This document shows positions 1-11,894 of a stretch of DNA of 64,000 nucleotides, piece by piece. Each line of letters begins with the position of its first letter. The first letter of the stretch is position 1. Source of the DNA: Schistosoma mansoni (lineage: Eukaryota > Platyhelminthes > Trematoda > Strigeidida > Schistosomatidae); assembly GCF_000237925.1 (NCBI RefSeq), contig NC_031496.1, positions 21,211,038-21,275,037 of the forward strand. Direction: 5' to 3'. The notes beneath the pieces were generated by a model. That model saw only the letters and a list, made by a program, of their open reading frames with translations. It was not told where the DNA came from and made no database searches. Both the position numbers and the translations under genes were made by a program.

Positions 1-928
1 AAGGTCAACTAGACTGGAAAAAAGGTAAGAATAGACAAGGATAATAATGATAAAAATAATGTGGAAACAATTTGACACCTAATCACTCTGGACAATAAGC
101 ATATATTACCAGGGTAGGTTTAAGATGAGAACAGACTGTTTTNNNNNNNNNNNNNNNNNNNNNNNNNNNNNNNNNNNNNNNNNNNNNNNNNNNNNNNNNN
201 NNNNNNNNNNNNNNNNNNNNNNNNNNNNNNNNNNNNNNNNNNNNNNNNNNNNNNNNNNNNNNNNNNNNNNNNNNNNNNNNNNNNNNNNNNNNNNNNNNNN
301 NNNNNNNNNNNNNNNNNNNNNNNNNNNNNNNNNNNNNNNNNNTAACAACTATAAACTTAAAAAGCTGCATTACATAAATACTTAGCACTACCGAAACCCT
401 ATTACACTTTTTGTCGAGATTGGATCTGGTATATAACGTGGACTCTATGCCCCTTTGGAAACTATTCTTATGAAAACACATTATATGTGAACGAATGAAC
501 TGCTATCAACTTTTATAGATTATAATTACTAAACAAGCTTGCTTGGGATGCATACTGTGAACCAGTATATGTTGTAAATTGTAGATCATGCCTGTAAAAA
601 TGGCGTGTACCTGCTACTGCAGAAATATATTATTATTATTAATAAGAGCACCTACGTCATTTGGAATGAATCATGATCTATCACGGATAACGGAAATGAT
701 TTGCAATGTTCACTTGTCAGCCGGTTGGCGATTAACTTGAGGGTGCGCTGTGCTTGGGTAACAAAGAGCTGATTTTGTTAGAAAATCTTTCAGAGAATGT
801 GACAACAGAAGTGAGCTGGCTACTTAGTAAGCATACAGACATTTACATACACCGATAAAAACAATCTATTACGACTAGTAATGACAAGTGTAAGACTTGG
901 TGTGAAATAAGAAAATATAATTTGAAGA
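1..928. other. Window start with assembly gap; no gene seen
   Basis: A 200-base run of N occupies 143-342, the same size as the other gap in the window, so it is probably a placeholder rather than a measured distance. On either side I see only AT-rich sequence and a short ATT-type microsatellite near 629-643. The part close to 930 may be the 3' UTR of the CR1-clade LINE that starts just beyond. No exon with homology or splice signals was recognised. Confidence 0.6.
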
Positions 929-988
929 ACAGGGATATGAATGGGTTACAGTCTTCAGTAATAGGGATAAGAGGTCTAGTGACCTATT

Positions 989-1566
989 TTAATCCTTGCA
1001 GTTTGTTACACTATGGAGGTCCAATCTCGTCTTGAATATATCAACAGAAGGTGCTGATATTACGTGTTCTGGTAGAGAATTCCAGTAATTCACTACTCGG
1101 TGCGAGAAACGAAACTCCAGACGTAGACGATTTGATCTCGGTTTTTGGACTTTCTTTGAATGTCCTCTCAAATGATCAGCCCTAGACGGGAGGAAAAGAT
1201 AGGACATGTTAGTACCAAGGTCATCGTTCAGGATACGATATGCCAATATTAGATCACCCCGTATTCGCCGGTAAGATAACGGAAATAAGTTGAGGTGTCT
1301 CAGTCTGTCTTCATAAGATAGGCTAGATAAGCCTTTTACCATTTTTGTCCCGCGGCGTTGGACTCGTTCCAACATATCCGCCTCATATTTGAAACAAGGA
1401 CTCGCTGCTTGAATCCCATATTCCAAATGTGGCCGTACGGAAGTTGGGTATAATAATCTAAACATTTCCCCATCCAGATACCGGAAAGAACTACGAATAG
1501 ACCATAATACCCTATAGCCTTTTGCAGCAGCAGCCTTACAGTGACTGGTTGTTTTGAGATCATCAC
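989..1566 (-). pseudogene. CR1 LINE ORF2, C-terminal end after a frameshift
   Basis: Continuation of ORF2 in a shifted frame. It shows the conserved CR1 C-terminal block: HLEYGIQAASP, LPLSYRRIRGDLILAYRIL, FSHRVVNYWNSLPEHVISAP and FKTRLDLH, ending in a stop at 989. The same block recurs in the decayed copies at 48264-48545 (plus strand) and, more diverged, near 31.6 kb (minus strand), which is how those fragments were recognised. Confidence 0.8.
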
Positions 1567-1662
1567 TTAGTATGACTCCTAAATCTTAATAGTTTCTTAC
1601 TTGGCAAAACACTAGTCCACATATTGTGTAGTGATACGAATCATCGTAGTTAGTTAATTGCA

Positions 1663-3825
1663 TCACAACACTTTTATTAGTGTTACTTCTAGTGACCACC
1701 CAGTCATCCATGCCACTAATGAGTTAAGATCTTCCTGTAAAGCTATTCTGTCTGACATACTATATATGGGTCTCCAAATCTTAATGTCATCGGCGAATAG
1801 TAGGACGGATGACTTAGCTATAGCTGGTAATTCATTTATATAAAGTAAAAAGAGAAGAGGACCTAAAATCGTGCCTTGGGGGACGCCACTTTTTACTAGT
1901 CCCCATGATGAGAGAGCCCCATTTACTCTTACCCTTTGTCTCCTTTCATGAAGAAAGTCACTTATCCAGTCTATGACTGCATAATGAATTCCAAAACTTT
2001 CTAGTTTTGATTTAAGACCAGAATGGGAAACCTTATCAAAGGCTTTACTTAGATCTATGAAAATGACATCTATAGGAATATTGCGATCTTTTGCCTCAGC
2101 CCAATCTTCTCTTGCAATGAGAAGATTTGTCAAACATGATAGACCTTTTCGAAAACCATAATGTTCCTTTGACAAAAGATCATGTCTTTCCACGTAGTTT
2201 ATAACAGCCATCCTAATAATTTTTTCCATTAGTTTTACAACTGCACTAGTTAAGCTGACAGGTCGATAGTTACTAACTAAATCCCTACTCCCAGCCTTAT
2301 ACACCGGACTGATTATTGCGTCTTTCCAGTCTCTGGGCAATCTGGACTGCCGCAGGGACATATCAAACAGTATCGCTAAGGGTTCAGCAATAACATCTGA
2401 GAGGGCTTTCATAATTCGAGGATGAATATCATCAGGACCACTAGACTTATCAGGTTTGAGATGCTGAAGTAGGCTTAAAACAGTTTCTTTCTTAATAACT
2501 ACAGGATCCGTCAACAAGTCGCCACAATCACAATGAATAGGTGATCGTTCCTCATTATTGGTAGAAAAAACTTTACTGAAATATTCCGAAAAAGCTTCCG
2601 CTTTTTCGGTATCATTTCTTGCCAAACTTAACGGATTTTCTTGTATCAAAAATGATGGTATTCCATCACTTCTCTGAGTTCGCCTCTTTATATACGAGAA
2701 TAACCGTTTTGGACTATGTTTGCAATCCCTAACCAATTGTTTTTCGTATGACCGTCTAGTCCTACTAATTAACGCTTTAAAAGTATTTCTAATCTTACAA
2801 TAACTAGATCTGTACTGTTCTAAGCCAGTAGAGATGAACATGTTCCAGTGTTTTTTTCTACGCCTAAGAAGTTTCTTAACTTCTTTATTTATCCACGGTG
2901 GACTAGTGTTCGGTCTACGTGGCACCAAGTATGGTATGAACGGGGACGTGACTGCACTAAACTTGCCTTTAAATACAGACCACGCCTCGTCAACTGATGA
3001 GCTAGTATCTACTGACCAATCTATCTTAGTAGCACAATCCTGAATGGCTGGTATGTTAGCTCTCCATATGTTTGGGCGAGGCTTAATCTGATCGTATATC
3101 ATATCGCTAGCTCTAAACGTGAGTGATAAAACAGCGTGATCGCTATTTACTAACGGGGGAAGAATATTTAGGTTGGCAATATCCTCAGTCTCATGGGTAA
3201 TTACCAAGTCCAACAGAGAAGAACCTTGGTTTACACCAAAACGTGTAGGTTTGGATACATGTTGTACTAATGCATGTTCCATTTCTGTTTCCAAGAGCCT
3301 GCTATCAAATGAGTTTATAGAGCATTTCGTGATCATCTCAGTCCAACTAATGTCAGGTGCATTAAAGTCTCCTAATATCAAGCATCTGTTATTTGCACTC
3401 CATAGCCGAATGTGTTCTAAAATAAAGTCATCAGCTAAGCAGATTGGGCTGCGATAGATGACACCGAGTGCAAATGTACAACATCCGACAGTGAGCTCAC
3501 AGCTAATGACTTCACTAGTTCCACTATCATGGGATTCGCAAACGGAGGAGCGGATATTTATACTATTGGCTATGTATAGAAGGACGCCACCTCCTTTCCT
3601 GCATCTATGTCTATCACTTCTTAAACAATGATATCCGGATAATTCTGGGGTGAAATCGAAGTCATGGACTAACCAAGTTTCCGTCACAGCTATAATGAGT
3701 GGCCTTAATTTGTCCACTAATGCTCCTAGCTCGTAGAATTTATGTCTTAGACTACGGGCGTTGGCATATAAAACTCCTAGGGAGAACGACCTATCCACAC
3801 AGGACTTGGTAGCATTCGCTTCCAA
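1663..3825 (-). CDS. CR1 LINE ORF2, endonuclease-reverse transcriptase (main part)
   Basis: 720 aa, starting at an ATG at 3825. The N-terminal half is an APE-like endonuclease: NARSLRHKFYEL near the start, TETWL, LGDFNAP (catalytic DFN) and NSDHAVL (catalytic SDH). The second half is a reverse transcriptase: SSGPDDIHP, NYRPVSLTS, YGFRKGLSC, VIFIDLSKAFD, SGVPQGTILGPLLF and the catalytic box LLFADDIKIW. Together these nick target DNA and prime reverse transcription of the LINE RNA. The frame is lost near 1663 after WMTGWSLEV; a one-base shift reaches the continuing frame, which also meets a stop near 1590 before running on to 989. Confidence 0.88.
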   Translation of the reverse strand: MEANATKSCVDRSFSLGVLYANARSLRHKFYELGALVDKLRPLIIAVTETWLVHDFDFTPELSGYHCLRSDRHRCRKGGGVLLYIANSINIRSSVCESHDSGTSEVISCELTVGCCTFALGVIYRSPICLADDFILEHIRLWSANNRCLILGDFNAPDISWTEMITKCSINSFDSRLLETEMEHALVQHVSKPTRFGVNQGSSLLDLVITHETEDIANLNILPPLVNSDHAVLSLTFRASDMIYDQIKPRPNIWRANIPAIQDCATKIDWSVDTSSSVDEAWSVFKGKFSAVTSPFIPYLVPRRPNTSPPWINKEVKKLLRRRKKHWNMFISTGLEQYRSSYCKIRNTFKALISRTRRSYEKQLVRDCKHSPKRLFSYIKRRTQRSDGIPSFLIQENPLSLARNDTEKAEAFSEYFSKVFSTNNEERSPIHCDCGDLLTDPVVIKKETVLSLLQHLKPDKSSGPDDIHPRIMKALSDVIAEPLAILFDMSLRQSRLPRDWKDAIISPVYKAGSRDLVSNYRPVSLTSAVVKLMEKIIRMAVINYVERHDLLSKEHYGFRKGLSCLTNLLIAREDWAEAKDRNIPIDVIFIDLSKAFDKVSHSGLKSKLESFGIHYAVIDWISDFLHERRQRVRVNGALSSWGLVKSGVPQGTILGPLLFLLYINELPAIAKSSVLLFADDIKIWRPIYSMSDRIALQEDLNSLVAWMTGWSLEVTLIKVL

Positions 3826-3947
3826 GACCTGACTATTCGAAAACCCACCAATCGGAGATTTTCTTCACCGTTCTGTCGACGGCTTTCTAGTTCAGCTAAT
3901 GCCGTCTTCCTTTTCATTCTATCTTCAAGAGACACATCCGGTCTAAT

Positions 3948-4877
3948 TCAAATGTCAGAGTTGTCGTGACTTCGAGCGTTACTTAACAGAAGAATACGTC
4001 GTTTCTCCGACCGTAAGATTACCTTAAGAAGTCTACACGGTCGGGGTAGAACACTGTCATCGGCCCTTTTACCTATTCTAACTAATTTTTTGACGTGAAC
4101 ACCTTCAGTGTTATCTGGTAATATGCTACGGATATATTCTCCGAGCCTCTCTAAGTCATGGGTGTGTCTAACCTTAGGATCTGGATCATTAGACTCTGGC
4201 AATTTACTCACAATAATATTCGATGATATTAAATTCCTCTCAGTCGCACCAGGATGATGTTCTGCCGTTCTATCAGAGTGCGATAGTACATTGAGTGACT
4301 CGGACTGTGAGTTCCTCAATGACTTGTCAACCAAGTGTGCTTTATCTTTAGCTTTTTTTCCTTTTCTTTTCCTCCTTACCGCGGTCCATTTTTCGTCATT
4401 CAGGACAGCTGCATCGGGACTATTGGGGACGGTGACGGTTCTATCCGGGTCCGCGATTTTGACTAAAGATGCATGATTACTCATGTCAATACCATGTGGT
4501 GATTTACTCCTCGTTTGTTGTGACGGAAGTTTCACTTTGTCATTAATTAGAGTAGGTTGTTCAGCGCGTTTTGTAACAGCATTTACAACACTGACACAGT
4601 CTTCACTGTCAGTACTTGCGTTACTAGCGCACCCACTATCGTTCTTTTTACAGGCTAGAGCCAATAGGCTCATAGCCTCCTGGATTAATGTCGTCTTGTT
4701 AGTACAGCAGAACATACAAAGCCAGTGCGAGTTAGGATTAGAACATCTTTTGTATGCAGCTGGACTGAGACGGGTACACATCTTGTGGAACCATTTTTTG
4801 CATTCATCACACTGCATCCCTTCATCTACAAGGAATAAACAGTTCGGCTGTCCACATTTGAATGAACTGCCAACCAT
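3948..4877 (-). CDS. CR1 LINE ORF1, PHD-finger protein
   Basis: About 309 aa from the ATG at 4877. Near the N terminus, roughly residues 7-56, a cysteine/histidine-rich block has the PHD pattern: CGQPNC, then CDECKKWFHKMC, then WLCMFCC. This is the zinc-binding order expected of the ORF1 protein of CR1-clade LINEs, where it is thought to act in ribonucleoprotein assembly or protein interaction. The middle is polar and lysine-rich (MRRKRKGKKAKD-like stretch), suiting nucleic-acid binding. The frame is open further upstream of 4877 to 4973, but the internal Met before the PHD block is the more natural start. ORF2 begins about 120 bp downstream. Confidence 0.8.
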   Translation of the reverse strand: MVGSSFKCGQPNCLFLVDEGMQCDECKKWFHKMCTRLSPAAYKRCSNPNSHWLCMFCCTNKTTLIQEAMSLLALACKKNDSGCASNASTDSEDCVSVVNAVTKRAEQPTLINDKVKLPSQQTRSKSPHGIDMSNHASLVKIADPDRTVTVPNSPDAAVLNDEKWTAVRRKRKGKKAKDKAHLVDKSLRNSQSESLNVLSHSDRTAEHHPGATERNLISSNIIVSKLPESNDPDPKVRHTHDLERLGEYIRSILPDNTEGVHVKKLVRIGKRADDSVLPRPCRLLKVILRSEKRRILLLSNARSHDNSDI

Positions 4878-5000
4878 TGTAATCAGATTAGGTTTAAAAC
4901 ACAATATGATCACAATAATAACACAAGCGTCAGAGTATATGCAAAAGAAGGAACCACGAGACAAAGTTTTCAATAAAATTTCAAACCTTAACCGAATTAA

Positions 5001-8000
5001 TTCAAGTTAAAGTGACCAAGAATGCTTTTGATGCAACAAATACACAAAAGCAACGATAATCACAACAAGTATGAACATAATGCATATCCGGCCATCCACA
5101 CATAACCTGGATTTTTTGCTGAGTAAGTGAGGCTCATACTGGGCTAGAGGAACAAAGGTGCTATCACTTACAAAGTCGTGGTCTCAGTAATAAGTCGATA
5201 TCAGGATATTGCTCCTCATTTTCATTAATCTGAGGCAGAATATTTCGGATCAATGAAAGGAATTAAAAACGTTGAAAAGCTGTTATACAGTTTATCTAGC
5301 TCTATGTAAGCGTTTCTAGCAAAACGCAAGCCGTTATTCTATGCATGCCGTAATCAAATGGTTTTTATTAACACGACAACCAATAGAATGTGACAACAAG
5401 CTGTTGCTACAATTTATGTGAGTATCAGTAGAAGGAAGGCAAATTTAAAAACAACAGGTGGACAATTACCAAGTCACCACGAAGGCTAGGCCAGGGGATA
5501 GAATTAGTGTCTAGGAATTCGCAACGCATCTTCGATCCAATGTAAAATATGTGTCCAATATCTAGCATCTTCGGTTCATTTAGTATGTGAATGATAAATG
5601 AGATGTTTCTCAATCGGGATCCCATCTTTAGTTGTAACTTTTGTCTTTCTTTGCTTATTCATCCAACAAGCTGGAATGCATTACAGGAAAACGTTCACAA
5701 AAGACAAACCGATGTTTCTGGAAAAAACAGGAATGAAATCTTAGATGAAACTAATACTCTTATATGAAGAACTGACACACGAAGCAGACGTAGACATGTT
5801 TAAAAGTGCTAAAAATAGCACCTATAATGAACACCGAAAGAGGATGTTCATCGTCACAAAATATCCTTAAGAGAATCAGTGAAGTTTTAACTATAACCTT
5901 TAATTACGGAAAATCAGTCTTCTACTAATAGACCTGAAGAACATCAAATAATTCTGTGAATTCTCCTTAAGTATCATCTGTCTTTAAACCGTTTTATAAA
6001 CCACAATTACAAGTAGTTAGTAATTCCAACTTTGGTTGCTATAACCCTCGGTGTGTATACAGTTCAAGCGTGTAGTGAGGATATCACTGGAATCCACAAA
6101 CATAGCAAACATATTTGAATTATGTCATCACAACGGAGGGTGCTTGATAACAAGGAGCATGTGGGTATAGCATTGTATTTGTGAGGGATCATAAATGTGT
6201 CGCGCTATGATGTGTTCAAAAACGGAAAGCTCGAGGAACGTGGTTTTTTTAAACAACAAGTTTACAATTAATAATGGTTACTGTATATATTATGAGAATT
6301 TATGAAAAATGTAGATAATAGAGAAACTTAGTTACGAAATAAGTCCATGTTAAATGTGAACAGTTTGTTTGACCGGAGACAGGGCGGTGAACGAAAAGCT
6401 ATTAAAGAGGCTACTTGGAAGGGAATGTTTCAAACTGGTGCTCTTTGATTTTTGAGTGGTAGTCGGCTAGTTATCTAGAAGTAATGTGGTCCGTAAGGAC
6501 TAGCAAGATCAGGGGCAGTACCAAAAAGATGCACTGCCATTTCTTGAGTATGTATATATACCGCTACGACTTACAGTTCTCATCGACACGAAGTGTCAAT
6601 AAATCTGATTTTTCTTGAACAATAGCATTCACCAGCTGGTTTGTAATATGGTGAATCCCACGAAAAAACTTATTCAAAGATTAAAGAGTGTACAAAGTTT
6701 TTTAGAAGGTGCCACAAAGATATATTAAAACTATAAACCAAAGCGATTGTCTACGAATAAAGCAGAACGGTAACAAGTAACATTTTCAAAGAAAAAAGGT
6801 ATATTAATTGACAAAGATGTTAACCATTGCTGTGGAATAAACGTTACTTGTAAGCTTCTTCTGATGTAACAACCACAAATAAGTTCACTTAGTTAATGGA
6901 GGTTCATATGCAGGTCGGTAAGCATTGTAGCCAAATTTATTTCTAAAGAGCTTCATCAAACTTATAAGTAACCTACTGCTTCATCTAGCGTAATAAGTGA
7001 GACCATGTTTGTTACCTAACTCTCACTGATGTAGTAATCGTTGCAACTTTTTTTAACCGATAGTGAGGTACGTTTGGTAATAGCACGTTTTAACTTATCA
7101 TAGGCTTCCAATGCAAGAACATTGTCTACAAGATCGAATACCTCATATGCTGACAAAGTTCCAACTACGAAAGAGTATTTTGAACCATGTGAACGTACAT
7201 TTCACATGTGAAAATGGTTTTCTACCTGTGCAAACGAAATGTGTGAGTGCAGTCTACTGGACAGCAGTACATTTATCAGGTTTAAAGCGTGCAACTCCAC
7301 TGAGTCGCCACCCTGGGTAATCCCTTCAGGTCTGGATAAATACATCCTCAATATACCAAAAACATCACTACCAGAAGGAAAAGAAACGTTAAAATGTCTA
7401 TGAGTTAACTCGACATTATAGTTTTGTAGAAGAATGTCCATCTTTTTGTCCCTAATAAACAGACAATAGCTCTGGGACATAAATATGGTTACATAAAGAG
7501 TTTCACAAATAAAAAAGAAAATATGCTATTTACCTTAGTCGTCACAAAAATCGTTTATTATACATGTCACAGCTCCCTAAAACTGAAACAATTGTATGAC
7601 TAAAAAAAACTCTTTGTATAATTCATAAGGTCTAAAAAAGTTTTTTAGCATAAAAATTGGGGACTATAAAATACATGTGGTTCATGTCTGCTTATGAAAA
7701 AATATGTTGGATATTGCTTATCGAGAACCGCACATTTGAAACTTTTCTATACACTTTGATGTTCAAGTAAGTGGTTTGCCCAGATCTTTTAGTAAGTAGG
7801 TTGTTTTATGCCTGATAATTTCAAGCATTAGAGAACCATAACAGTATCTTACTATTCGCCTGTCAAGCCAAATTTAGTCTACTAGCATGCAAGGTGATCC
7901 TATGAGGACTTCAAAATTTAAGTTTTAATGGGATATATGCCAGAAATCTTAACATATATATATCGTGTATCTATCAGTCATTTTTAGCCCGTCCTGGGAA

Positions 8001-8732
8001 TTTTTATGCCATTTTTGTCGTATGATTGTGACCATCGTCAGTTGGGGAATGTATGGATTATTATTTCTCGTCCAAAATTTCCCAGACTATCAACTTTAAG
8101 GTAGAAATCAGCAAACTTGAGAAAAACTTGGCAAAGTTTCCGTAGAAGGTTAAGGGGAAATAATAATGGGGCCTGATTTTTGTCATGTGTATGTGTAAAA
8201 ATGTTCTCATATAATATACGATGTTGAGATTTACTTCACGGTTAAACTTCATTTACTCACTTGAAACTGTAGCTCACGATTCGTGTGCTCAACTGATTGG
8301 TTTTATTTAGGGATTACGATCAGACTTATGGCTATTAGATCAGATCCATATACCCGTAGATTATTGGTTTTTGCATCTTGTATGACAATGAGAATTCAGC
8401 GACCCTACTCGCTATCTGCTCCTGTATTTCCAGCGAATAAATTTTACTTGTTCAAGTTGGAAAGAAGGTCGAAAGTACAAAAGCACGTAAATGAACGCAG
8501 CATTTTGTGGAGGATGTTTGATAAGTAAACAGTGTGGATATGTCTTGGGTAAAATTTACTACCCTCACATTCAAAATAGCAACCTCCGATGTCGCAACTA
8601 ATCTGATCTTCCCAAAATCAGGCTTTACGTTGCGTATTGTTGACTTTTGAACGAATCGATCAGCCATTTCTGGTTATTAGCTTTAACACTTACCGAGATC
8701 CGTTTATCGCTACTAATACTGTTACTACCTCT
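5001..8732. other. No gene seen
   Basis: About 3.7 kb of AT-rich sequence. Open frames here are short, unrelated to one another and lack recognisable domain motifs or matching splice sites. No diagnostic repeat was recognised either, although diverged transposon sequence is likely. Confidence 0.5.
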
Positions 8733-8738
8733 AGTATG

Positions 8739-9143
8739 CTTTTTATTTATTTATGTAAACACATAAATATTGGTACAAAGGGACACCAGATATATGTGCG
8801 CCGCACAAATCTCATTTGATTTGTGTGAGAGCTGCGATACTTCCCGGGAGCCCTAACTGAAGCAGGTGGTTTTTCAGGAGACCACACCTGGAGCCTTTGA
8901 CCTAAAGGTCTGATCCACAAGGCAGTGAAGCATCGTGAGGAGATGCAGTCCCATGGTAGCCGGTGACCATCTTTTGGTTCACACGCCATTTGTTCCCTCA
9001 GGATACTGGAGCCCATGTGCACCATTGGTTTGGAATCAGGGTTTTCCAACGCCCCTAGGTGAACTTTCCATGTCCACCAACCCGGTTAAAGCTCCGGATA
9101 TTCGCTTTTCGTCCTCTCAATTTCGCAAACAACACCCTCTTCA
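8739..9143 (-). repeat. Retroposed ~530-bp repeat family, copy 1 (5'-truncated)
   Basis: A minus-strand copy of the repeat that is complete at 54582-55111. Its tail, read on the minus strand, ends in an ATAAATAAA-type simple repeat at about 8739-8760. The copy stops near the GGTGTTGTTT stretch of the complete copy, so about 130 bp of the head is missing. AGTATG occurs immediately outside both ends (8733-8738 and 9144-9149), a plausible short target-site duplication. The long frames overlapping it are by-products of the repeat, not genes. The family is not named here; see the complete copy. Confidence 0.75.
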
Positions 9144-9189
9144 AGTATGTGATTTGCCTTGATTATTTCTCCCCAAGCTGATGAATTTT

Positions 9190-9260
9190 ATCAACTTAAA
9201 CCGGCGTGCACATGTGCCAGGTTATGTGTTGAGTATGACTGACTGATAAAGCAATAAGTA
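9190..9260 (+). mobile_element. RTE LINE 3' tail fragment (SR2-like)
   Basis: A short plus-strand piece resembling the 3' UTR end of the RTE LINE at 11.6-15.3 kb: a GTGCACATGTGCCAGGT-like segment followed by ATGACTGACTGA repeats. The same tail recurs near 11.57-11.64, 24.09-24.15 and 28.69-28.74 kb. It is a dead 5'-truncated insertion without coding capacity. Confidence 0.55.
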
Positions 9261-9984
9261 ACTTCAAACATATCATATTACCTATTTCTTTTACTCTTTC
9301 CACCTGTTTCTTCCTCTGCCCGCCAGCGTTCACAATTAATAATAAAAATTTTCGTTTGGTTACCCTTGAGTTCTTGTCGGTTTTTATCATTCTCTAGCCT
9401 ATCTAGACAGCTTTATGAACAGCTATCAATTCAGTAGATGCTATTGATATCCACTGATCCTTAACAACCTTTCGATTCAAGTTGCTGGCAGATATTACTG
9501 CTGTATTTACAGTTGTCTAAAAATCATGCGAAGTTTTCTCCTCATAAGTCCCCCTTGGTGACCTTTTCACCTTCAAGTTGAGCTTCAAGGGCCGTCTTGT
9601 TATTGCTTTTTTCATCCGGTAAGATTCATGGAAGCGCAGTTTCAAAACGCCTGATCCAGCACTTCACGGACTCAGTTCGTTAATACTGGCAACACGTTTA
9701 CAAGAGACAGAAGATACAGAATGGTCTACAGTGAAAATCCAGGAATGTTGGGAAGCAAATGGATGTAATTGTGAGCGTGACTGACTAGCTCGAGTGCTTT
9801 TAGAGTTATAATGACACCTGTCATTTTCTTGCTGCTTACATCGTATAAGGATCTTTATTCTTGCAATACCTAAAAGGGAAAGCAGGTCATTATTGGTCTG
9901 AAAGACCTGGGAGCAACTTCCGAGCGTCATTTACATGCAATAATTTTGACGCATGGACTTTACTTTCAGGACACTGATGCTCTC
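9261..9984. other. No gene seen
   Basis: Short open frames only. I found no domain motif, no exon with consistent splice sites and no clear repeat. Confidence 0.5.
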
Positions 9985-10365
9985 AAATTCGCATATATGT
10001 TTCGGGACCCCTTTTGTACCAAAGTTTATGTGTTCGAATAGATAAATAAGCTCCCAAATGCCATGGTATGGTCAAGGTTATGGGGAGTTCGCTTTTCCTT
10101 TCTAAATCCTCTAATATGCCCGTGTGTATATATCTATTGCCAGGAAGTCATACTTAATGGTTTCTCGCGGCTTGGATGTTTATGAAAGTCAGTATAAAAA
10201 GCGAATACAGAGGATTTCCCTAGAAAGATTGAAAAACAGTGATTCCGAACAAATGGTTACATGGGCTCTAGGATTCTGGGAGATAGGGTGACATATAGAC
10301 TTGTCTTCGGTCACTGGCTACGATAGAATTTCATCTCTTTACGTTGCCCAACTGCCTTAAATTTG
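9985..10365 (+). repeat. Retroposed repeat family, tail fragment followed head-to-tail by copy 2
   Basis: Positions about 9990-10050 match the tail of the family (TTTGTACCAA, then TTATGTGTT and a GATAAATAAG simple tail). A new head starts at once at about 10050 (CTCCCAAATGCCATGGTA, compare 54582). The second copy can be followed through the CATGGGCTC and ACTGGCTACGA blocks to about 10365, where it fades out. It is far more diverged than the copies at 8.7 and 54.6 kb. Confidence 0.65.
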
Positions 10366-11559
10366 CTTCTTTTGATCTGCTGTTGTCCAACCAACTGATC
10401 TAGTGTGTTAAGACTTCAAAAACAATTTGTTTCACCCAGTATAGTTTTGTTGAGTGGTTATGACTGACAAAAGTAACCATGTATAGTTTTTATCCACCAT
10501 ATAAAGTAGTAGGCGACAGTCTTCAAAATGCTCTGGATCTAAGCTTAGTCCTAGTTGATATTCAGGAGGCAAGTCTGTGATGTTAAGATGACTGATGCTT
10601 CAACAGTCGATTCACTTAGATCAGTAGCCTCATCAACCTAAACGATAATGGTGATCAGGACGAAAGACTTAACACCATAGCATTGGTTATTATTAAGTGG
10701 TCACTAGTGTCAGTGTCAAATATTATGTACGTTAGATGTTAAGCTACACATAATATGCTATAGCTAAAAATAAAGCCTGATTAGTTAATAAGAAGTAGGT
10801 GGTAACGAATCCCAAGTGACAACCCATCAAGAGAATACAAAAGCGATCCTAGGTGAACTCATTTTCGCAGATGTACATTAGAGACATTGGGAAGAATGAA
10901 AAACCGCATAAAATTTCGACGAAAGATTAAAGTTCATCATGCAACAGAATTTCGTTGATTGATCATGCAAAGACATTTTACAACCAAAAACATACGTGGT
11001 TAGTAATACTAAAAACATTGTAACAAAATAATAGTGGCGTTATAAAACTATTCACTTCCTTTTACAAAGCCATGGAAAGAAAGATTTCACATACTTCCAT
11101 TGTCAAGTTAAGCTTCTGAATAGTTAATGTTGTCATATTCGTACTGTACGCATATCCTTTTTCTACCACCCCTCTAACTGGGTTAACTTAGTTCACATTG
11201 AAACGTCTTCCAACATCATATACAAAGTTCGATGAAAAATTCAAAATAAGTGAAAATGAAATATTTGTAGACACTTGAAATATTAGCGATCTAGAGGTCT
11301 GAGGGATTCGAGTATCGAAATCTAAATTATTTCAAGACTTCAGGTCTCTCATGTTTATAACCGCCACATCGCACGGAGCTCAGGTACAGGGCCTATTGAA
11401 AACTACCTCCAACCATCTGATACAAATCTGCACTTGACTGTTTGTTCGTAATATTCATTTGTAAAGGTCACTTAATGATTTAATATTACTTCTACATACC
11501 AGGTCAACTGAAACTGACGACCGCAGAATGTATCATACCGATCCATTTTATTAGCCAGG
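10366..11559. other. No gene seen
   Basis: AT-rich sequence without recognisable coding or repeat content. Confidence 0.5.
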
Positions 11560-11894
11560 TAGGTTGAGTAAGTCAGTCAGTCACAACGTAGAACTTCGCA
11601 CGTACGTACATCAGTTCAAGTTGCCATACCATATTAACACAGAGATACAGTTGTCGATTCAAATCCCATAGTGGTAGAAGTAGTAAGAGTATAAGTATTA
11701 TGTGAAAGATTAGGGTTTGAAGATGTTATTGAAGGAGTATAATACGGTGAAATAAATTTGGAAAGAGAAGAAAAGATAGAGACATGAGGAATTCAGAAGA
11801 TTAGAAGTTGGTAGAACACAAAGAGTGGATGCACCTTCGCCATTGCAAACAATTTTCAGCCATGTCATTCAAGGTCTCTAACCATCGGTTGTTA

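Larger units (their letters stand above)
930..5000 (-). mobile_element. Near-full-length CR1-clade LINE
   Basis: A non-LTR retrotransposon on the minus strand with two ORFs in order: ORF1 (4877-3948) with a PHD-like zinc finger, then ORF2 (3825-989) with an apurinic-type endonuclease and a reverse transcriptase. A PHD finger in ORF1 is known for CR1-clade LINEs. Both ends are approximate: no target-site duplication was identified. ORF2 carries one frameshift and one stop in the 1570-1690 stretch; otherwise the reading frames are long and intact, so the copy is fairly young. Related, more decayed CR1 pieces lie at 31.4-31.9, 46.1-48.6, 61.0-61.3 and 62.15-62.4 kb. Confidence 0.88.
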
